Positions 1-5,027 are shown, counted from the first letter of the stretch. The stretch is 15,654 bases of DNA from Bilamarchaeum sp050303335 (GCA_050303335.1 JBNLBN010000026.1:1-15654); one strand, 5' to 3'. Notes: a model not told the origin generated them from the letters alone. Made by a program: numbers and translations.

Positions 1-236
1 AATGCTCCATTTGCTATTGCTTCCTGTCCGATGCTAGGGGCATAAGTGAAAATTCGTCCGGTCCTCTGCAGCGCAAGGTTCTTCTTATCCCATTTTCTCT
101 GCAGGCTCATGGTCCGGTACATCTTCAATAATATCTCATCATCAAGCTTGGGATCAAGTGCGCTGTCAATGTTCCCGTCCTTATCCAAAATCTGTATGAA
201 GTTGACGCTCCCTTCATATACCTTTTTAACTGGCAT
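1..236 (-). CDS. pdhA: 2-oxoacid (pyruvate-type) dehydrogenase E1 alpha subunit, N-terminal fragment
   Basis: The gene starts at ATG 236 and runs off the left edge, leaving 78 codons. The visible part contains MYRTMSLQRKWDKKNLALQR followed by GRIFTYAPSIGQEAIANGA, the characteristic start of the thiamine-diphosphate-dependent E1 alpha family (pyruvate or branched-chain 2-oxoacid dehydrogenase). E1 alpha works with E1 beta to decarboxylate the 2-oxoacid and pass the acyl group to lipoyl-E2. The ThDP-binding motif lies beyond the window, so substrate cannot be judged; pyruvate is the default guess. It follows lipA by 33 nt on the same strand, which fits because E2 needs lipoate. A box A at 259-266 sits about 26 nt upstream of the ATG with no Shine-Dalgarno motif, so the gene probably also has its own leaderless promoter. 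Confidence 0.88.
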   Translation of the reverse strand, partial: MPVKKVYEGSVNFIQILDKDGNIDSALDPKLDDEILLKMYRTMSLQRKWDKKNLALQRTGRIFTYAPSIGQEAIANGA

Positions 237-258
237 GAGCGTTAGTGGGGAGACGAAA

Positions 259-266
259 TTAATAAA
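259..266 (-). promoter_or_regulatory. Box A (TATA) of the E1 alpha gene
   Basis: The minus strand reads TTTATTAA. Its centre lies about 26 nt upstream of ATG 236, the spacing at which an archaeal transcript would begin at or next to the start codon. It sits in the 33-nt gap after the lipA stop codon, so pdhA can be transcribed both with lipA and alone. No transcript data support this. Confidence 0.5.
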
Positions 267-269
267 CGT

Positions 270-1118
270 TTACCGGAAAAAAGCCTCTGCTGCCCTGTAT
301 GAACTTCGTACAAGCGGGCCTGCTGCGACGTACCGGAAACCCATGTCGAGCCCCATCCTTTCATATTCCCGGAACTGCTCAGGGCTTATGTATTCCTTTA
401 ACGGATAATGGAGTTTGCTTGGCTGGAGGTACTGGCCTATTGTGATCAGCTCGACGCCGACCGATAAGAGGTCCTCCATGGTTTTCTTCACTTCCTCCCT
501 GGTTTCCCCGAATCCGACCATGAAGCCAGATTTTGTCCTTATATTATTATTATATAAGTATTCGAGGACCCTGAGGCTCTGCCTGTAATTTGCCCTCCTG
601 TCCCTTACTTCCGGATTGAGCCTTTCAACAGATTCGACGTTATGGGATATCACATGTGGCCCTGATGCGATCAGCTTGTCGAGTGCGGATTCCTTCCCCT
701 TGAAATCAGGAATAAGCGTCTCGAGAATGAGATCCGGGCATTTTTCCTTTATTCTCCTGACGCACTCTGCATAGTGCCCTGCACCGTCATCTTCCAGATC
801 GTCCCGGTCCACTGATGTTATTACAATGTATCTCAAGCCGAGTTTCGAGACGGCCTCTGCAAGGTTTTCCGGCTCCGCTGGATCAAGCGGGGGTGGCCGT
901 GCAAGCGTTTTCACTGCGCAGAATCTGCAGCCCCTGGTACAGTATTGCCCCATTATCATGAATGTGGCTGTCCCTGCTGCCCAGCATTCTGACTTGTTCG
1001 GGCAGTGGGCGCTCTGGCATACTGAATTGAGCCTGTAGCTGCCAAGAAGTGAACCTATCTGCCTGCTATTCCCGTTGTCCTGGAATTTTACCCTGAACCA
1101 GGACGGAAGTCTTCCCAT
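270..1118 (-). CDS. lipA: Lipoyl synthase (radical SAM)
   Basis: LipA inserts two sulfurs into octanoyl groups bound to E2 or GcvH, making the lipoyl cofactor. The 282-aa protein is close to full family length. The auxiliary [4Fe-4S] cluster motif CX4CX5C is complete (C34, C39, C45), as is the radical SAM motif CX3CX2C (C60, C64, C67, in YCTRGCRFC). The C-terminal RSSY motif (271-274) supplies the serine ligand of the auxiliary cluster. Also typical are TSVDRDDLEDDGAGH and the stretch around FMVGFGET. It starts 23 nt after the stop of the unknown 201-aa gene and is followed by E1 alpha, so its role is probably to lipoylate that dehydrogenase complex. The ATG has no clear Shine-Dalgarno motif. 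No octanoyltransferase (LipB/LplA/LipM) is visible here. Confidence 0.97.
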   Translation of the reverse strand: MGRLPSWFRVKFQDNGNSRQIGSLLGSYRLNSVCQSAHCPNKSECWAAGTATFMIMGQYCTRGCRFCAVKTLARPPPLDPAEPENLAEAVSKLGLRYIVITSVDRDDLEDDGAGHYAECVRRIKEKCPDLILETLIPDFKGKESALDKLIASGPHVISHNVESVERLNPEVRDRRANYRQSLRVLEYLYNNNIRTKSGFMVGFGETREEVKKTMEDLLSVGVELITIGQYLQPSKLHYPLKEYISPEQFREYERMGLDMGFRYVAAGPLVRSSYRAAEAFFR

Positions 1119-1141
1119 GAAAAAAATTAGAGAATGAAAGA

Positions 1142-1747
1142 TTAATGTCTTTGCCTGAATTGAACATGCACAACATTGTCCTTTTTCGGTTTCATGCTTT
1201 TCATTGGTTCAAGTGCATCCCGTGCAGCGATGGCATAACGGCCTGCACCCTCATTTGCTACCAGAATCAGGAATTTCTCATGGCTTCCCAGCCTGGATAT
1301 CACCTGATGGAAAGGTTCTCTTCCCCTTGGTATGGCATCATACAGGTTTGTAATCTCCTCGCTTCCCATTCCTGCCCTTCTTAATCTTTCAGTGCATTTG
1401 TCGATTACCCTGTCAACTGAATACGGGGCATTAAGTGCGAACATGATCTTTGCCGATTTTGACCTAAGATCGTTTTCTATATATCCCTCGATGTCGACTT
1501 TCTCCAGCCTTGCGATGGTCTTGAGCAGGTTCTCTTTCCTGTAGTTTACGCTCTCAAGAGCCTCCTTCGGAGGATTTACCTCAAGTTCCAGCTCATACAG
1601 CTGGTTATCCATCCTCTCAAATGCCCTTAGCAGGCTTTCAGGATCGCTTGAGTGCTCGCGCATATCGCGAGCACCTTCCGCAAATATCTCATTTGTCATT
1701 CTATCAAAATCAGCTCTATCAAAGCTGATCGAATTCATTCCACCCAT
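1142..1747 (-). CDS. Hypothetical protein, 201 aa, first gene of the lipA-E1 alpha cluster
   Basis: I do not recognise this protein. From ATG 1747 it is 201 aa, soluble, charged and apparently mainly alpha-helical, with heptad-like stretches at about residues 36-60 and 66-100; there is no signal peptide or membrane segment. It has one cysteine (C118) and a basic C-terminal tail (183-201). A longer reading frame opens at 1873, but the box A at 1844-1852 places transcription start near 1822, downstream of that codon. ATG 1747 is preceded by the G-rich Shine-Dalgarno-like stretch GGGAGGGG (1758-1765), so I prefer it; ATG 1738 is the alternative. Lying 23 nt upstream of lipA, it is probably co-transcribed. 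A role in the lipoate or dehydrogenase pathway is only an inference from position. The coding sequence contains a perfect 9-bp inverted repeat (1652-1674). Confidence 0.75.
   Translation of the reverse strand: MGGMNSISFDRADFDRMTNEIFAEGARDMREHSSDPESLLRAFERMDNQLYELELEVNPPKEALESVNYRKENLLKTIARLEKVDIEGYIENDLRSKSAKIMFALNAPYSVDRVIDKCTERLRRAGMGSEEITNLYDAIPRGREPFHQVISRLGSHEKFLILVANEGAGRYAIAARDALEPMKSMKPKKDNVVHVQFRQRH
1652..1674. repeat. Perfect 9-bp inverted repeat inside the unknown gene
   Basis: GTGCTCGCG, a 5-nt loop (CATAT) and CGCGAGCAC form a GC-rich perfect hairpin. It lies about 75-95 nt inside the coding region of the 201-aa gene and encodes the segment around ARDMREH. It could be an RNA hairpin or a protein-binding palindrome; no function is shown. 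Confidence 0.6.
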
Positions 1748-1822
1748 TATTAACCCACCCCTCCCAAGGTGCGATAAAAGGGGAACACGATCCTGCGGAC
1801 CGTATCTCCCACCCCTCTCAGG
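1748..1822 (-). promoter_or_regulatory. Predicted ~75-nt 5' leader with direct repeat and foldable RBS
   Basis: With transcription starting about 26 nt from the box A (1844-1852), the 201-aa gene would have a leader of about 75 nt, whereas most first genes here look leaderless. The leader carries the 10-nt direct repeat GAGGGGTGGG twice (1808-1817 and 1754-1763, minus strand), the second copy overlapping the ribosome-binding region. A CCCC run at 1779-1782 could pair with the GGGG of the Shine-Dalgarno region and mask it. I could not match it to a known riboswitch class. Confidence 0.35.
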
Positions 1823-1843
1823 GTTATTGGATAATTTTGTTTT

Positions 1844-1852
1844 CTTTAAATA
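1844..1852 (-). promoter_or_regulatory. Box A (TATA) upstream of the unknown gene-lipA cluster
   Basis: The minus strand reads TATTTAAAG, a good match to the archaeal box A. It lies about 100 nt upstream of ATG 1747 and is the best candidate promoter for the gene set 201-aa protein, lipA and E1 alpha. Confidence 0.5.
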
Positions 1853-1884
1853 CTTTTCTATTTTTAGTTGCAAAAAATGTTTTT

Positions 1885-1918
1885 TATTGACAAAATTTTG
1901 TGATATTTATTGTCAATA
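1885..1918. promoter_or_regulatory. Candidate operator: nested palindromes
   Basis: TATTGACAA and its exact reverse complement are separated by 16 nt, with a second 12-nt palindrome (1890-1901) overlapping the left arm. The element lies just upstream of the box A at 1844-1852 on the minus strand, where an activator might bind. It is a candidate regulator site only. Confidence 0.3.
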
Positions 1919-2112
1919 TCTGAAAAAAATAGCCATCCTAATCTCGGAAATTTTTTTGACCAGTTTTTTTTATTTGGTTTTTTTTAATTTATTTTTGTGG
2001 TGTAAAATTTACATAAAAACGAGAAGAATCCTGATTATGCAATTTTTGGATTTTTTCCTGATTTAATCCATGTTAGACCATTTCACAAAACAACTTGGAC
2101 GGTAGTGCAAAC

Positions 2113-2120
2113 CTTAAATA
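2113..2120 (+). promoter_or_regulatory. Box A (TATA) of the 119-aa gene
   Basis: CTTAAATA is centred about 26 nt upstream of ATG 2143, predicting a leaderless transcript. This argues against starting translation at the upstream in-frame codon 2095, which lies before the box. Confidence 0.55.
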
Positions 2121-2142
2121 TCTTTTTTCCGATCTAATTGCC

Positions 2143-2502
2143 ATGTATCACATTGGAATGATAGAGCATATAATATCCCCCAAGCACAAGGGAGTGGTCA
2201 GTGCAGACGACACCGTACAGGCCCTCGTGAAGATGTGGGACGGGAATCTCCTGATACTGCCTGTCCACAGGAAGATATCGTCCAAGGTAAAGGTCGGGCA
2301 ATACGTTCTCAACGACTACACGCCGATGTCGCCGACTTCGAGATACCGGAATCTTTTTGTGATAAAGATCCTGCCTGAAAAGGAGGGCAGGCAGATCTGG
2401 AAGAAGTTCCAGGATGAGCTTGAAAGAAGAAAGACGGCACTGAAACAGATGAAACAGGTTCAGCAGGAAATGCCAAGCCCCAAGCTTAAGTATTTCGGCT
2501 AA
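2143..2502 (+). CDS. Hypothetical protein, 119 aa
   Basis: I do not recognise this protein. Residues about 1-75 alternate hydrophobic and charged stretches as in a small beta-rich domain (ALVKMWDGNLLILPVH, then KVKVGQYVLNDY). Residues about 77-105 form a charged helix (KEGRQIWKKFQDELERRK) rich in Lys, Glu and Gln, and the end is PSPKLKYFG. It has no cysteine, signal peptide or membrane segment. ATG 2143 was chosen because it lies about 26 nt after a box A and has no Shine-Dalgarno motif; the frame is open back to 2095. Its stop overlaps the stop of the convergent 51-aa gene by 4 nt. A nucleic-acid-binding beta-barrel would fit the look of the N-terminal domain but is not supported by any motif. 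Confidence 0.75.
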   Translation: MYHIGMIEHIISPKHKGVVSADDTVQALVKMWDGNLLILPVHRKISSKVKVGQYVLNDYTPMSPTSRYRNLFVIKILPEKEGRQIWKKFQDELERRKTALKQMKQVQQEMPSPKLKYFG

Positions 2503-2654
2503 GTAAGGAATTCCTCCTTTGTAGCCCAGACCTCGAACACAACGATCGGATCGTTCCCCTTTTTTATTATTTTGGTTTGAAATCCTTTCATCTGGTATTG
2601 TGTGGATATTGTTTCCGCCTCAATGATATTGCGGCATCGAGCAACAAGCCTCAT
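2499..2654 (-). CDS. Small hypothetical protein, 51 aa
   Basis: A short frame runs from ATG 2654 to TAG 2499-2501. Its product begins MRLVARCRNIIEAETI and includes YQMKGFQTKIIKKG and PIVVFEVWATKEEF. It reads as a real small alpha/beta protein: a helix followed by two strands, with balanced Lys/Glu content and no low complexity. A box A (ATATAAAG, 2676-2683 on the minus strand) lies about 26 nt before the ATG, exactly the leaderless spacing seen at other genes here. It overlaps the convergent 119-aa gene by 4 nt and diverges from tRNA-Pro. Function is unknown. Confidence 0.65.
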   Translation of the reverse strand: MRLVARCRNIIEAETISTQYQMKGFQTKIIKKGNDPIVVFEVWATKEEFLT

Positions 2655-2675
2655 AAACCAATACTATCCAATAAC

Positions 2676-2683
2676 CTTTATAT
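2676..2683 (-). promoter_or_regulatory. Box A (TATA) of the 51-aa gene
   Basis: The minus strand reads ATATAAAG, centred about 26 nt from ATG 2654. It directly abuts the 5' end of the tRNA at 2684, so it is too close to serve the tRNA on the plus strand. Confidence 0.5.
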
Positions 2684-2833
2684 GGGATCGTAGGCCAACC
2701 TGGTAAGCTGCAGCCTTCGGGTGGACCTTTGACTTATGTAAACTCAGGGCAAACGTCCTCGAAAGCCCTGGGGCAGAAGAAGTCAATAGTCCAGAATAAG
2801 GCTGTGATCTGAGTTCAAATCTCAGCGGTCCCA
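2684..2833 (+). tRNA. tRNA-Pro (anticodon CGG) with intron at 37/38
   Basis: The 5' acceptor strand GGGATCG (2684-2690) pairs with CGGTCCC (2826-2832), followed by discriminator A2833; CCA is not encoded. U8-A9 and the D arm (2693-2709, with GG at the expected place) follow. The anticodon stem is CAGCC (2711-2715) with GGCTG (2800-2804), and the loop is UU-CGG-G plus A2799 after splicing. The T arm is CTGAG-TTCAAAT-CTCAG (2809-2825). The spliced product is 73 nt, decodes CCG, and has G37 as is usual for tRNA-Pro. The D stem is imperfect (a G-U pair and a C-A mismatch). No clear box A is seen upstream; a weak CATAAA at 2652-2657 is the only candidate. Confidence 0.9.
2722..2798 (+). other. 77-nt tRNA intron with bulge-helix-bulge
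   Basis: The intron lies at the canonical position between G37 (2721) and A38 (2799). Folding by eye gives a 3-nt bulge GGU (2720-2722) cut after its second base, a 4-position helix UUCG (2716-2719) against AGAA (2793-2796) with one G-A mismatch, and a 3-nt bulge UAA (2797-2799) also cut after its second base. This is the substrate shape of the archaeal splicing endonuclease. The intron body continues as GGAC/GTCC (2723-2726 with 2789-2792), a 7-bp stem (2729-2735 with 2780-2786), and an apical stem CAGGGC/GCCCTG (2745-2750 with 2765-2770). No reading frame is visible in it. Confidence 0.85.
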
Positions 2834-2868
2834 TTGAACTTTGCTTAGGTGTATCCATGTCAAAGTTC

Positions 2869-2985
2869 TCAAAGGTCCTGAGGTTCTCCCAAGAATCGTC
2901 AGGACTAAGTTGTTCAAAGGGCCTGAGGTTCTCCCAAGAACAGTCAGGACTAAGTTGTTCAAAGGTCCTGAGGTTTTCCCAAGAA
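2869..2985 (+). repeat. 45-bp tandem repeat, 2.6 copies, each unit a hairpin
   Basis: Copies begin at 2869, 2914 and 2959, each with TCAAAGG(T/G)CCTGAGGTT. Copy 2 differs from copy 1 at a few positions; copy 3 is intact for about 27 bp and then diverges. Copy 1 folds as GTCCTGA-GGTTCT, loop CCCA, AGAATC-G-TCAGGAC: 13 base pairs with one bulged G. Copy 2 keeps the fold with mismatches, and copy 3 can form TTTTC-CCAA-GAAAA. The array lies between the tRNA 3' end and the ilvE 3' end, in a gene-free stretch (2834-3003). Confidence 0.85.
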
Positions 2986-3003
2986 AAGACCTAAAGTCCT
3001 CAA

Positions 3004-3915
3004 TCAGACGTAGTCAAGCCATTTGCTGTATTTCTCGTTCTTCCCTTCCACTATGCTGAAGAATTCCTTCTGGAGTTTTTTCGTAATCGGCCCTGCCCCT
3101 TTCGAGATTTTCCTCTTGTCAATCTCTGATACAGGCGTCACTTCGGCAGCAGTCCCAGTGAGGAACACTTCATCTGCTGTGTAGAGCTCGTCCCTGAGAA
3201 GGGGCCGCTCAATTACAGGGATTCCAAGGTCAGTGGCAATCGTCATTATGCTCTCCCTGGTTATCCCCTTGAGGACCTGCTCGTACAATGGAGGGGTTAC
3301 AAGTTTCCCCTCCTCAACTATGAACAGGTTCTCGCCGCTTCCTTCGGACACTCTTCCCTGCTCGTTCAGCATGATCGCCTCGTCGAATCCGGAATTCGTC
3401 GCCTCCTTCTTTGCAAGGACGGAATTCATGTAATTGGCCGTTGCCTTGACATGCGGCGACAATATTTCAGTGTCAATCCGCTTCCAGCTTGATATCTTGC
3501 AGGTTATCCCCTTATCGAAGTTCTCGAAGTATTTTCCAAATGGCAATGCAATGATTGCAAGATCGAAGGGCGCTCCTCTTATGTCAATCCCTATGGTCTT
3601 GTATCCGACATAGCAAAGAGGCCTGATATACCCTGATTTCAGCTTGTTTTTCCTGATCAGTTCCTTTGTGATGTCGCAGAGCTGCCTGTTGGTGTAATCG
3701 ATCCTGAACTGATATGATTTGATCCCATGGAAGAGCCTGTCGAAATGGTCCTTCATCCTGAAGACTGCCGGACCGTTCTGGGTTTCGTAGCAGCGGATTC
3801 CTTCGAAAATACCTGTCCCGTAATGCAGGGCATGGGTGAGAATGTGGATTTTGGCATCTTTCCAGCTTACGTATCTCCCGTTCATCCAGATATATTTTAC
3901 AGGTTCTAGCTTCAT
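3004..3915 (-). CDS. ilvE: Branched-chain amino acid aminotransferase
   Basis: This PLP enzyme of fold class IV carries out the last step of Val, Leu and Ile synthesis, moving an amino group from glutamate to the 2-oxoacid. At 303 aa it is full length. It resembles bacterial IlvE throughout: the N-terminal WMNGRYVSWKDAKIHILTHA, GTGIFEGIRCY, the Schiff-base lysine in HVKATANYMNS (K157), EGSGENLF with its conserved Glu (E191), and the C-terminal FLTGTAAEVTPV. D-amino-acid aminotransferase is unlikely given these blocks. The ATG lies about 25 nt after a box A (3937-3944) with no Shine-Dalgarno motif, so it is leaderless, and it shares that TATA element with the divergent glutaredoxin. Confidence 0.96.
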   Translation of the reverse strand: MKLEPVKYIWMNGRYVSWKDAKIHILTHALHYGTGIFEGIRCYETQNGPAVFRMKDHFDRLFHGIKSYQFRIDYTNRQLCDITKELIRKNKLKSGYIRPLCYVGYKTIGIDIRGAPFDLAIIALPFGKYFENFDKGITCKISSWKRIDTEILSPHVKATANYMNSVLAKKEATNSGFDEAIMLNEQGRVSEGSGENLFIVEEGKLVTPPLYEQVLKGITRESIMTIATDLGIPVIERPLLRDELYTADEVFLTGTAAEVTPVSEIDKRKISKGAGPITKKLQKEFFSIVEGKNEKYSKWLDYV

Positions 3916-3936
3916 GATTCCAATTCTGTAATAGAT

Positions 3937-3945
3937 TTTTATAAC
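3937..3945. promoter_or_regulatory. Shared bidirectional TATA box, ilvE / glutaredoxin
   Basis: The symmetric core TTATAA (3939-3944), within TTTTATAAC, is the only TATA-like element in the 51-bp gap. Its edges are 24 nt from the A of the ilvE ATG (3915, minus) and 23 nt from that of the glutaredoxin ATG (3967, plus). Read in either direction it is placed for a leaderless transcript. Confidence 0.6.
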
Positions 3946-3966
3946 CTTGCCCTGTAAGAAAAAAAC

Positions 3967-4200
3967 ATGAACGTCATAGTGTATAGTACGAGCAGTTGCC
4001 CGTGGTGCGTAAAGGTCAAGGATTTCCTTAGTGAGAACAACATCGAATTCGAAGAAAGGAACGCGCAGGAGAATCCCAAATACGCAGTAGAACTTCAGGA
4101 AAAAAGCGGCGGCCTTGCAGTACCGGTGACCGATATCGACGGAACTGTCATCATCGGATTCAACGTGCCGAAACTGAAGGAAGCGCTAAAAATAGAATAA
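3967..4200 (+). CDS. Glutaredoxin-like thiol-disulfide oxidoreductase
   Basis: A 77-aa thioredoxin-fold protein of the small glutaredoxin/NrdH type. The redox motif CPWC is at residues 11-14 (SSCPWCVKVKDFL), the cis-proline is in AVPVTDIDG, and the C-terminal FNVPKLKEAL matches the helix that follows GF in this family. It probably reduces protein or ribonucleotide-reductase disulfides in the cytosol. Glutathione is rare in archaea, so the electron donor is more likely thioredoxin reductase or another thiol; this is inference. The start is leaderless from the TATA box shared with ilvE. The stop is 5 nt from the stop of the convergent SIMPL gene. Confidence 0.93.
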   Translation: MNVIVYSTSSCPWCVKVKDFLSENNIEFEERNAQENPKYAVELQEKSGGLAVPVTDIDGTVIIGFNVPKLKEALKIE

Positions 4201-4205
4201 AAAAA

Positions 4206-5027
4206 TTAGTTGATTTCGAATCCTGCATTCACAGTTGCCGATACCTCGACGTCTCCTGTTTCCAGGGAAGTGGGTACGGGCGCTGCCGAATCTGCTGCAG
4301 CTTCAGCGAATACTGCCCTGTCGTAGTAGATCGGTCCAGGATAGTATGTCGATTCGCTTGCCTGGACGAGCTTTCCGACCGTTGATCCGAGTCCCTCGGC
4401 AATGGCGTCAGCCTTCTCTTTTGCAGCAGCTCCTGCTTCTGCAAGAAGCGTTGCCTGGACTTCGCGCCTTGTCTCATCCTGCAGGGAGAATGATATGCTG
4501 TCAACAAACACCTCGTTCTCGCCGAACTCAGTCGCGGAATCCACAATGTCTCCTGCAAGATCAAGATTGGTCGTCCTGACATTCACCGAATGCGTTGTCC
4601 TGTATCCTACAAGGATATAATTGTATATGCAGCCGTTGTCGTCGCATTTCCTCTGCGATTCCCGGATAGGCTGTACGCTGTAGGATGTTGATTTTATCTC
4701 GTTATCCTTCAGCCCCAGGCTTTTCAGTTCCTCAATGACGCCTGCACTTACAACTGCATTCTCCTCCTGGGATGTCTTTGCATCAGTATCGTTCGTGTCG
4801 ATCCTGATATATACATTTAGGAGGTCAGGAGTAACCCTTGTCGATGCCGTTCCGCTGACACTCAGCACATGCTCCGGCGGGAGGCTGGATACATATACGT
4901 TCGGTGTTGAGGTAACGTCCGAAACATTGACCTTAGGAGAATAATCTACGCCGGAAAGCAGGTATGCGCTTCCGACAAAACCCAATGCCACAAGCAATGC
5001 GGCTATTACGATCATTTCATCTTTCAT
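4206..5027 (-). CDS. SIMPL (DUF541) domain protein, membrane-anchored
   Basis: The 273-aa product has an N-terminal hydrophobic segment (residues about 5-24, IVIAALLVALGFVGSAYLL) that anchors or exports it. A SIMPL/DUF541 domain covers about residues 50-273, with the diagnostic beginning LSVSGTASTRVTPDLLNVYI, ...ALSLGL-like VIEELKSLGLKDNEIKST, and AAAKEKADAIAEGLGSTVGKL followed by a YYPGP segment. It is extracytoplasmic, and the cellular role of this widespread family is poorly defined. Two cysteines (CDDNGC) could form a disulfide. A longer frame from 5048 is rejected: the box A at 5057-5064 puts transcription start near 5034, and GGTGATC (5030-5036) precedes ATG 5027. Confidence 0.88.
   Translation of the reverse strand: MKDEMIVIAALLVALGFVGSAYLLSGVDYSPKVNVSDVTSTPNVYVSSLPPEHVLSVSGTASTRVTPDLLNVYIRIDTNDTDAKTSQEENAVVSAGVIEELKSLGLKDNEIKSTSYSVQPIRESQRKCDDNGCIYNYILVGYRTTHSVNVRTTNLDLAGDIVDSATEFGENEVFVDSISFSLQDETRREVQATLLAEAGAAAKEKADAIAEGLGSTVGKLVQASESTYYPGPIYYDRAVFAEAAADSAAPVPTSLETGDVEVSATVNAGFEIN

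Larger units (their letters stand above)
1874..2142. other. AT-rich divergent intergenic region with palindromes and T-runs
   Basis: This is the most AT-rich stretch of the window. It separates the minus-strand lipA cluster from the plus-strand 119-aa gene. It holds a 9-bp inverted repeat TATTGACAA/TTGTCAATA (1885-1893 and 1910-1918) whose left arm overlaps a perfect 12-nt palindrome ACAAAATTTTGT (1890-1901). It also holds four plus-strand T-runs starting at 1951, 1964, 1978 and 1992. No convincing coding frame is seen; the open frame at 1827-2066 is low-complexity Phe/Leu/Ile-rich translation of T-runs. Confidence 0.6.

Noticed and set aside
1748..1822. TPP riboswitch, from CTGAGAGGGG in the leader
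   Set aside because: The rest of the conserved TPP core is absent and the spacing does not fit.
1827..2066. 79-aa open frame on the plus strand in the AT-rich gap
   Set aside because: Low-complexity Phe/Leu/Ile/Lys translation of T-runs; it spans the opposite-strand promoter and has no start signals.
2541..2565. Palindrome AACGATCGGATCGTT followed by CCCCTTTTTT, resembling a terminator for the 119-aa gene
   Set aside because: It lies inside the 51-aa convergent gene, where it encodes the KKGNDPIVV region. The palindrome may be coincidental, and archaea do not generally need such hairpins. It could still act as a terminator but I do not list it.
2869..2985. CRISPR array
   Set aside because: The units are contiguous at 45 bp with no unique spacers, only 2.6 copies, and no cas genes nearby.
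2684..3003. Integration site (attachment site) at the tRNA gene
   Set aside because: No second copy of the tRNA 3' end, no integrase and no foreign-looking genes follow within the window.
2841..3059. Open frame across the repeats giving a 15-aa repeat (KGPEVLPR...VRTKLF)
   Set aside because: 45 bp is a multiple of three, so any tandem repeat of this length stays in frame. The start is TTG without promoter or Shine-Dalgarno motif, and the frame runs into the ilvE 3' end on the opposite strand.
4229..4582. Long alternative frames over the SIMPL gene on both strands
   Set aside because: They are shadows of the real gene; their composition is Arg/Gln/Ser-rich without domain character.
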